Part shown: one piece after another, positions 6,196 through 11,023 of the stretch | Numbering within the stretch: the stretch's first letter is position 1 | Layout of the letters: every line of letters starts with the position of its first letter | From: Pseudomonadota bacterium | GTDB lineage: Bacteria; Pseudomonadota; Gammaproteobacteria; Xanthomonadales; Xanthomonadaceae | Assembly: GCA_023388955.1 (NCBI GenBank) | Contig: JAEWFH010000013.1 | Location: 1 to 11,023 of the forward strand | Length of the DNA stretch: 11,023 nt | Direction of reading: 5' to 3' | Program-made: the position numbers and the translations under genes | The notes under the pieces: model-generated | What the model saw: the letters and a program-made list of their open reading frames with translations, nothing else | Told to the model about the DNA's origin: nothing | Database searches by the model: none

Positions 6196-6945
6196 TTGCG
6201 CGGACTCCTGCGGCGGCTGCGCCGGCCAACGCCCTCCATTCCCGACGACGCCTGGGACACCGCCTGCCGGCAGGGTCCCTGGCTCGCCGTACTTCCGCCC
6301 GCGCGGCAGGTGCGCCTGCGGTCGCTCGCGGCCCTGTTCCTGCAGCGCAAGTCGATCACCCCGCTGGGCGATCTGGAGCTGGACCCGGCCCAGCGCTGCC
6401 TGCTGGCTGCGCTGTGCTGCCTGCCGCTGCTGGAGTTCGGCGAAGAAGGCCTGCATGGCTGGACGCAGCTGCTGGTATACCCGGAAGCGTTCCGCGTCCA
6501 GCGCAGCCACGTGGACGCCGCCGGCGTACTCCATGAGTGGCAGGACGAATTGATTGGCGAGGCCTGGGAAACGGGACCGCTGGTCCTGTCCTGGGCCGAC
6601 GTGCTGGCCGACTGCGCCGATCCGCGCGCCGGCTTCTGCGTGGCCGCCCACGAGATGGCGCACAAGCTGGACGTCCTCGACGGGGCGCTGGATGGCACCC
6701 CGCCACTGCCACGGGACTGGCAGCGCGCCTGGGCCCGTGATTTCCAGCAGGCCTACGAGGCCTTCTGCAGGCAGGTGGACTCCGGCCGGCCCACGCGCAT
6801 CGACCCCTACGCCGCGGAGGCCGAGGAAGAATTCTTCGCCGTGGCCACCGAGTACCACTTCAGCGACCCGGCGACGCTGCGGGCGGAGATGCCCGCCGTG
6901 GCCGCCCATCTGGAACGGCTGTACGGCCCGCCCCCCTTTCGATGA
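6196..6945 (+). CDS. mtfA: MtfA-type zinc metallopeptidase (M90 family)
   Basis: A 249-residue cytoplasmic peptidase homologous to E. coli MtfA, which binds the glucose repressor Mlc and is activated as an aminopeptidase. Zinc motif HEMAH at residues 152-156 continues as KLDVLDG, the MtfA signature (usually HEFAHKLDxLDG). The third ligand is expected in the EEFFAVATEY block at 211-220. The motif positions match the family closely. The start is uncertain: there is no ATG near the conserved N-terminus. The in-frame TTG at 6196 gives MRGLLRRLRR..., typical of the family. CTG at 6184 is an alternative, and the ATG at 6016 would overlap most of the preceding gene. The preceding stop lies 8 bases away, suggesting coupling. 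It converges on phoQ with a 9-base gap. The Mlc link is not expected to hold automatically in this lineage. Confidence 0.9.
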   Translation: MRGLLRRLRRPTPSIPDDAWDTACRQGPWLAVLPPARQVRLRSLAALFLQRKSITPLGDLELDPAQRCLLAALCCLPLLEFGEEGLHGWTQLLVYPEAFRVQRSHVDAAGVLHEWQDELIGEAWETGPLVLSWADVLADCADPRAGFCVAAHEMAHKLDVLDGALDGTPPLPRDWQRAWARDFQQAYEAFCRQVDSGRPTRIDPYAAEAEEEFFAVATEYHFSDPATLRAEMPAVAAHLERLYGPPPFR

Positions 6946-6954
6946 CGCCGCCGG

Positions 6955-8364
6955 CTAGAGCCGCGACGGCAACTGCACTTCGAAGCGCGCGCCCCCCAGC
7001 TCGGTCGACGCGCCCACGTCCAGCGTCCCGCGATAGGCACGGATGATGTCCTGCACGATCGCCAGGCCGATGCCGTGCCCATGCACGCGCTCATCGCCGC
7101 GCACCCCGCGCTGCAGCACGTCGGCGACCTTGTCCGGCGCGATGCCGGCGCCGTCGTCCTCCACTACCAGCACCAGGCCGGGCCGGCGGTCGGGCGCGCA
7201 TTCGCTCGGCCGCGCGGTCAGCAGCACCCGCGAAGTCGCCCATTTGAAGGCATTTTCCAGCAGGTTGCCGAGCAACTCCTGCAGGTCGCCACGCTCGCCG
7301 TGGAACTGCACGCCCTCGGCCAGCTCGAACTCGCACAGCACGCCCTTGGCGGCGTAGACCTTCTCCAGGCTGGTCACCAGCGCCTCGGCCTCGGGCTCGA
7401 TCGGCACCGGGGCCGAGAACAGCGCGTGCCCGCCCGATGCTGCACGGGCCAACTGGTAGGACACCAGTTCGCTCATGCGCTGCAGCTGGGTGTCCAGGTC
7501 GCGGCGCAGTTCCTCGGGCGGGGTGTCGGCGTCCAGGCGGGTGCGTAGCACCGCCAGCGGCGTTTTCAGACTGTGGGCCAGGTCGGCCAAGGTGTTGCGC
7601 TGGCGGTCCAGGTTCTCGCGCTCGCTCTCGATGAAGGCGTTGATGCTCTCGGCCAGCGGCTCCAGCTCGCGTGGATGGCGTTCACTCATCCGCGATGCGT
7701 CGCCGCGCTGGACCCGCTTCAGGTCCAGGATCACCTGCCGCATCGGACGCAGGCTCCAGCGCAGGATCAGCACCTGGCCCAGCAGCAGGAGCACGCCGAC
7801 GCCTCCGAGGTAGCGCCACAGGGCGGCGCGGAACACTTCCACCTGCCGGCTCAGCGCCGTGGTGTCCTCGAGGATGTAGACGGTGTAGGGGACCTCGTCC
7901 TCCTGCCCGTCCTCGTCGCTTCCTACCCAGACCAGCCCGCGGCCGTAGCGGTAGGCCTGGCCCTCCTCGCCATTGAGTTCGACGATGTCCAGCGGTCCCT
8001 CGAAGACCTCGTCCCCCACCGCCAGCATCTCCCCGTCGGGCAGCAGCGGGCCCACCGAGGAGGAGGAGTCCCAGTGCTGGTCGGACAGCACGACCTCGGC
8101 GTACAGGCCGCTGCCCGGGCGTTCGAAGCGCGGGTCCGGCGGGGTGTAGGGGGGAATGAAGGTGCCATCGCGAGCGAAGTCGCTGTCGGCATAGGCCAGG
8201 GCGAAACTGCGCATGCGCTGGTAAAGGTTGTTCTCGGCGGTCTCCAGGAACGCCCGGTCCAGGGCGACGCCGGCAAGCGCCAGGAAGGCCACCAGCCCGA
8301 TACTGGCGGCCATCACCTGGCGCGCCTGCAACGAGCGCGGCCTGCCCCAGTTCATGATCGACAT
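6955..8364 (-). CDS. phoQ: PhoQ-like sensor histidine kinase
   Basis: Inner-membrane sensor kinase of 469 residues paired with the adjacent regulator. Order: transmembrane helix about 18-36, periplasmic sensor 38-182, second helix about 186-202, HAMP about 203-255, dimerisation domain with DLAHSLKTPL (phosphoacceptor His264), and ATPase domain with LGNLLENAFKW (366-376), DDGAGI (403-408) and GHGIGLAIV (429-437). The sensor domain has an acidic patch SDEDGQEDE (149-157) followed by YTVYILEDTTALSRQ. This mirrors the position of the E. coli PhoQ acidic cluster that handles divalent cations and antimicrobial peptides. The assignment PhoQ is by this resemblance and by the partner gene. The start at 8364 was chosen near the conserved basic N-terminus. 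ATG 8355 and ATG 8412 are alternatives. It lies 62 bases after phoP. Confidence 0.91.
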   Translation of the reverse strand: MSIMNWGRPRSLQARQVMAASIGLVAFLALAGVALDRAFLETAENNLYQRMRSFALAYADSDFARDGTFIPPYTPPDPRFERPGSGLYAEVVLSDQHWDSSSSVGPLLPDGEMLAVGDEVFEGPLDIVELNGEEGQAYRYGRGLVWVGSDEDGQEDEVPYTVYILEDTTALSRQVEVFRAALWRYLGGVGVLLLLGQVLILRWSLRPMRQVILDLKRVQRGDASRMSERHPRELEPLAESINAFIESERENLDRQRNTLADLAHSLKTPLAVLRTRLDADTPPEELRRDLDTQLQRMSELVSYQLARAASGGHALFSAPVPIEPEAEALVTSLEKVYAAKGVLCEFELAEGVQFHGERGDLQELLGNLLENAFKWATSRVLLTARPSECAPDRRPGLVLVVEDDGAGIAPDKVADVLQRGVRGDERVHGHGIGLAIVQDIIRAYRGTLDVGASTELGGARFEVQLPSRL

Positions 8365-8426
8365 GGCGGCAGCGTAACGGCTGGCGCCGGCCGGTGCGAG
8401 CGGCCGGCGCACGCCACGGCGTCGTC

Positions 8427-9110
8427 CTACTCGCCGCTGCGCGGAATGGCGAAGCGGTAGCCCCGGCCGCGCACGGTCTCGATCGGCTTCAGGGTGCCGT
8501 CCGGGTCCAGCTTCTTGCGCAGCCGCCCGATGAAGACCTCCAACACGTTGGAGTCACGGTCGAAGTCCTGCTGGTAGATGTGCTCGGTCAGGTCGGCCTT
8601 CGAGACCAGCTCGCCGGCGTGCATCATCAGGTACTCCAGCACCTTGTACTCATAGCTGGTCAGGTCGACGTTCTGGCCGTGAACGCTGACCGTCTGCGCG
8701 GCCAGGTCGAGCATCACCGGGCCGCATTCCAGCGTCGGCTTGCTCCAGCCGGCGGCGCGGCGCACCAGGGCGTTGATGCGCGCCAGCAGCTCCTCGACAT
8801 GGAACGGCTTGACCAGGTAGTCGTCGGCACCCTGCTTGAGGCCTTCGACCTTGTCCTGCCAGCTGGAGCGCGCGGTCAGGATCAGGATCGGGAAGCTCTT
8901 GTCTTCGTCGCGCAGCGCCTTGATCAGCTCCATGCCCGACATCTTCGGCAGGCCCAGGTCGATGATGCCCAGGTCGAACGGGACCTCGCGTCCCATGTAC
9001 AGGCCTTCCTCGCCGTCCTGGGCCGCGTCGACCGCGAACCCTTCGCGCTTGAGCCGGGCCGCAAGGGTCTCGCGCAGCGGAGCCTCGTCTTCCACCAGAA
9101 GGATTCGCAT
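8427..9110 (-). CDS. phoP: PhoP-like response regulator, OmpR/PhoB family
   Basis: A 227-residue DNA-binding response regulator. The receiver domain (1-118) has the acidic pocket VEDE at 6-9, phosphoacceptor Asp51 in GIIDLGLP, Thr79 in LILTA, and Lys101 in VKPF. The winged-helix output domain (about 130-224) has the recognition region SNVLEVFIGRLRKKLD and ends GRGYRFAIP. The strong similarity to PhoP of enteric bacteria and Xanthomonas, together with the downstream PhoQ-like kinase, supports the name, though other OmpR-family regulators look alike. The ATG at 9110 is preceded by GAGGAG with 6-base spacing. Just upstream, at 9127-9160, is a hairpin. It is the middle gene of a PepSY-phoP-phoQ operon, and a PhoP-box-like repeat before the first gene suggests autoregulation. 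Confidence 0.95.
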   Translation of the reverse strand: MRILLVEDEAPLRETLAARLKREGFAVDAAQDGEEGLYMGREVPFDLGIIDLGLPKMSGMELIKALRDEDKSFPILILTARSSWQDKVEGLKQGADDYLVKPFHVEELLARINALVRRAAGWSKPTLECGPVMLDLAAQTVSVHGQNVDLTSYEYKVLEYLMMHAGELVSKADLTEHIYQQDFDRDSNVLEVFIGRLRKKLDPDGTLKPIETVRGRGYRFAIPRSGE

Positions 9111-9126
9111 CGGTCACTCCTCGTAC

Positions 9127-9160
9127 GGGTAGATGAATTCCCTGAACAGGGATCCTACCC
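9127..9160 (-). promoter_or_regulatory. Two-tier hairpin before the phoP ribosome binding site
   Basis: In the minus-strand transcript, GGGTAG (9155-9160) pairs with CTACCC (9127-9132), and inside it TCCCTG/CAGGGA (9147-9152 and 9139-9144) forms a second stem. The base of the stem is only 4 bases from the phoP Shine-Dalgarno GAGGAG (9117-9122). No T-run follows, so it is not an intrinsic terminator. The GGGT strand can alternatively pair with ACCC just upstream (ACCC-TTC-GGGT), giving two mutually exclusive folds. A role in RNA stability or in tuning phoP translation is inferred. Confidence 0.5.
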
Positions 9161-9173
9161 GAAGGGTGACGCG

Positions 9174-9539
9174 TCAGTTGTCTTCGCTGTGTAAATGGCG
9201 CGCCGCGGCATCATCCAGATAGACGCGCACACGGCCGCTGGTATCGACAACCTTGATGCGGCTGATCATCCGGCCCTCGAACGGCACCAGTTCGGCACTG
9301 AGGACCTGGCCCCCGGTACGCCGTTCCACGCGACGCACCGCATCCGACAGCTCCCTCTGGCGCCCCGTGGTCCGTGCTCGCTGCGGTTCGCTCTTGGCCG
9401 GGAGCGGGCGACGCACCAGGTCCCGGTGCGACTCGCGGGCCTTGTCACGGGTACGCTGCGCCCAAGCGTCCCCGGTCGCGGTACCGGCGATCAGGACCAC
9501 CAGCAAGGACACGGCACAGACGGCGGGACGCGGACGCAT
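9174..9539 (-). CDS. Secreted PepSY-domain protein, first gene of the phoPQ operon
   Basis: A 121-residue protein with a signal peptide (about 1-27, likely cleavage after AWA), a basic linker rich in Arg/Lys (28-60), and a PepSY-type domain at about 62-112 (RELSDAVRRVERRTGGQVLSAEL...RISRIKVVDTSGRVRVYLDD pattern). It probably acts in the periplasm. PepSY proteins near sensor kinase genes are often considered modulators of signalling or cation-responsive periplasmic proteins; the exact role here is unknown. The ATG at 9539 was chosen because it starts the signal peptide and has GAGAGG about 14 bases upstream. An ATG at 9578 in the same frame would overlap the inferred -10 element. A 63-base gap with a hairpin separates it from phoP. 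Confidence 0.86.
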   Translation of the reverse strand: MRPRPAVCAVSLLVVLIAGTATGDAWAQRTRDKARESHRDLVRRPLPAKSEPQRARTTGRQRELSDAVRRVERRTGGQVLSAELVPFEGRMISRIKVVDTSGRVRVYLDDAAARHLHSEDN

Positions 9540-9573
9540 GGGCAGGCGTGGAACCTCTCGGTAACGGCCTTCC

Positions 9574-9608
9574 ATCATTGGAATGGCGCAGTGAATCCGA
9601 TCTGAACT
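9574..9608 (-). promoter_or_regulatory. PhoP-box-like direct repeat with -10 element
   Basis: On the minus strand, AGTTCA (9603-9608), a 5-base spacer and GATTCA (9592-9597) form a direct repeat with an 11-base period, as expected for a tandem OmpR-family dimer. Exactly 12 bases further is AATGAT (9574-9579), a 4-of-6 match to the -10 consensus. The enteric PhoP box is (T/G)GTTTA-N5-(T/G)GTTTA, placed about 12 bases before the -10, so the geometry matches while the bases differ. A start site about 7 bases later would give a short leader to the ATG at 9539. Confidence 0.45.
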
Positions 9609-9670
9609 TTTTCTTCACGGAGTTGTCGCGTTCAGTCTCTCACCGCCGGACCCCGATGTCTCCCCGCAGG

Positions 9671-10654
9671 TCAGCGCGTGCGCTCGAGCGCCGTTTCGAT
9701 GAGCAACCAGTCGGCACCGGGACGGTGCGCGCCTTCGCTGAGCACCTGCCGGAACGCCCTTCCCCCGCGCTGCCCGGCGAACAGCCCCAGCAAGTGCCGG
9801 GTGATGTGCTTGAGATACACGCCCTGCGCCAGCTGCGACTCGATGTACGGGCGCATGCGGCGCAGCAGTTCCTCGCGGGTGCCCGGCTCCCCGCCGAACC
9901 AGGCGCTGTCAAGCTCATGCAGCAGCCACGGCGTGTGGTAGGCGGCGCGCCCCAGCATCACTCCGTCCAGGTGCGCGAGCTGGGCATTGGCGGTGGGTGC
10001 ATCGGCGATGCCGCCGTTGACCACGACTTCCAGCTCCGGACGCTCGGCCTTGAGTCGCCAGGCCCAGTCGTGGCGCAGCGGCGGAATGTCGCGGTTCTCC
10101 TTCGGACTCAGCCCCTGCAGCCAAGCATTGCGGGCATGCACCACGAAGCTGCGGCAGCCGGCATCGGCCACGGTGTCGATGAAGGCGCGGAACAGCGCGT
10201 AGTCGTCGTCATCGTCGACGCCAAGCCGGCACTTGACCGTCACCGGCACCGGGCAGGCCTCGACCATGGCGGCCACGCATTCGGCCACCAGCGCCGGCTC
10301 GCGCATCAGGCAGGCGCCGAACCGCCCGGCCTGTACCCGGTCCGACGGGCAACCGCAATTGAGGTTGACCTCGTCAAAGCCGGCGTCGGCGGCGATCCGC
10401 GCCGCCTGCGCCAGCAGGTCCGGCTCGCTTCCGCCCAGTTGCAGGGCGACCGGGTGCTCGGACGGGTCCAGGGCCAGCAGGCGGCGGCGGTCCCCGCGGA
10501 TCACCGCGTTGGCATGGACCATCTCGGTGTACAGGCGGGCATGCGGCGCCAGGATCCGGTGGAACACCCGGCAATGGGTGTCGGTCCAGTCCATCATCGG
10601 GGCGACGGACAGGCGCGCCGAGGCCGCGTAGCGCGGATGCTGCAGAGCTTGCAA
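9671..10654 (-). CDS. dusA: tRNA-dihydrouridine(20/20a) synthase DusA
   Basis: FMN-dependent enzyme reducing uridine 20 and 20a in the tRNA D-loop with NADPH. The 327-residue protein begins its TIM barrel with RLSVAPMMDWTDTHCR (14-29), contains YTEM, QLGGSEP, and NLNCGCPSDRVQAGRFGACLM with the catalytic Cys of GCP at about residue 102. It continues with VKCRLGVDD, FVVHARNAWLQGLSPKENR and VVNGGI, all DusA-typical. The C-terminal helical tRNA-binding domain is complete. The start is uncertain: ATG 10780 would add 42 unconserved residues and overlap the upstream gene by 59 bases. The TTG at 10654 lies just before the conserved sequence and about 30 bases after a TAGAAT -10-like element, so it is preferred. 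No strong Shine-Dalgarno is visible. There is no clear terminator before the PepSY-phoPQ promoter region. Confidence 0.95.
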   Translation of the reverse strand: MQALQHPRYAASARLSVAPMMDWTDTHCRVFHRILAPHARLYTEMVHANAVIRGDRRRLLALDPSEHPVALQLGGSEPDLLAQAARIAADAGFDEVNLNCGCPSDRVQAGRFGACLMREPALVAECVAAMVEACPVPVTVKCRLGVDDDDDYALFRAFIDTVADAGCRSFVVHARNAWLQGLSPKENRDIPPLRHDWAWRLKAERPELEVVVNGGIADAPTANAQLAHLDGVMLGRAAYHTPWLLHELDSAWFGGEPGTREELLRRMRPYIESQLAQGVYLKHITRHLLGLFAGQRGGRAFRQVLSEGAHRPGADWLLIETALERTR

Positions 10655-10686
10655 GTCGTTCGTGCCGTGGGTTGCGGGGAACGGGG

Positions 10687-10692
10687 ATTCTA
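10687..10692 (-). promoter_or_regulatory. Probable -10 element for dusA
   Basis: Minus-strand TAGAAT in the context GGTAGAATCC, identical to the hexamer before tRNA-Thr. A start site about 7 bases downstream would fall after the ATG at 10780 and before the TTG at 10654, which supports the shorter DusA. TTGACC (10720-10725) is too far away (27 bases) to be its -35. Confidence 0.4.
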
Positions 10693-10721
10693 CCGGGCGT
10701 CCGCTCCCCACTGGCTCCGGG

Positions 10722-11023
10722 TCAACCGTCCCGGGCGTTGCCGCGCCCCTGGTTCCGGCCCGGGGTGCCGCGATCGCCATCCAGCCCCGGCATCAGCTTG
10801 CGGCCGGGGTAGTCGTTGCGCATGTCGTGGTCGATGTAGATGGGCCGCGACCAGCGATCGTAGGTCGGCACGAAGCCACGCTTGAGGCGATGGAACTCGG
10901 ACGAACCGGGCTTGATGCCCAGGCGCTGCGCCAGTGCACCCCAGCCCTCGCCGTGGTCACGCTCCCACTCGCCGACCACGTAGCGGCAGGGGCGGCCGAT
11001 GATCTGCGCGATGGCGCAGGCGT
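10722..11023 (-). CDS. Unrecognised protein, 3' part only (5' end beyond the window)
   Basis: The frame is open to the right edge, so the gene starts outside; 99 C-terminal residues are visible. The visible part begins CAIAQIIGRPCRYVVGEWE with three cysteines in the first 13 residues counted from the edge (two visible in this segment, one just at the edge), then DHGEGWGALAQRLGIKPGSSEFHRLKRG, then a Tyr/Arg/Asp-rich stretch and a polar Gly/Arg/Asn tail ending QGRGNARDG. The GWG-x-A-x-x-LGIKPGS-x-EFH-x-LK block looks like a conserved motif of small proteobacterial proteins that I cannot name. No signal peptide can be judged without the N-terminus. An internal GTG at 10979 exists, but the conserved-looking sequence continues upstream of it, so it is not taken as the start. 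It stops 67 bases before the preferred dusA start. Confidence 0.7.
   Translation of the reverse strand, partial: ACAIAQIIGRPCRYVVGEWERDHGEGWGALAQRLGIKPGSSEFHRLKRGFVPTYDRWSRPIYIDHDMRNDYPGRKLMPGLDGDRGTPGRNQGRGNARDG

Noticed and set aside
5767..6909. Long minus-strand open frame (380 codons) opposite mtfA and the secreted protein.
   Set aside because: Composition is typical of a shadow frame, and the plus strand carries HEMAH and a signal peptide.
9374..10885. Long plus-strand open frame (503 codons) opposite dusA.
   Set aside because: It has no recognisable motif, while the minus-strand DusA signature is complete.

Overview
This window looks like an ordinary stretch of chromosome from a high-GC gammaproteobacterium, most likely Xanthomonadaceae (Lysobacter, Luteimonas or a relative). 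That is inferred from the strong GC bias, the gene set (a long-form TrpRS, a birA-coaX-SPOR cluster, and a PhoPQ pair preceded by a PepSY gene) and protein resemblance recalled from that family; no search was run. I see no phage, insertion sequence, CRISPR array or defence genes.

Layout, left to right. Nearly everything is on the minus strand, so transcription runs right to left. Positions 72-1738: trpS and, overlapping its stop by 4 bases, a small inner-membrane protein. Positions 1780-2362: two short stress-type genes, a CsbD-family protein and an entericidin-like lipoprotein, each followed by a clear intrinsic terminator. Positions 2485-3505: an arginase gene whose start lies only 18 bases after the CCA end of a tRNA-Thr(UGU) gene. 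Positions 3521-5794: a birA-coaX-SPOR operon (biotin ligase, type III pantothenate kinase, SPOR-like membrane protein). BirA has no N-terminal DNA-binding domain. Positions 5930-6945, plus strand: a small secreted protein and an MtfA-type zinc peptidase that probably starts at TTG. Positions 6955-9539: an operon PepSY protein - phoP - phoQ. Positions 9671-10654: dusA. Positions 10722-11023: the 3' part of an unrecognised gene that enters from the right edge.

How the parts fit together. Cofactor loading (BirA, CoaX) and tRNA functions (TrpRS, DusA, tRNA-Thr) sit beside envelope functions (SPOR protein, entericidin, the PhoPQ and PepSY system). The most informative regulatory region is around the two-component operon. 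A PhoP-box-like direct repeat (two hexamers with an 11-base period) lies exactly 12 bases upstream of a -10-like hexamer before the PepSY gene. A two-tier hairpin sits directly before the phoP ribosome binding site. The PhoQ-like sensor has an acidic patch at the same place in its periplasmic domain as Salmonella/E. coli PhoQ.

I did not find a convincing new multi-gene system. The best leads are the tRNA-arginase transcript, the YegP/DUF1508-like C-terminal domain on TrpRS, the repressor-less BirA, and the cis-regulatory elements of the phoPQ operon.
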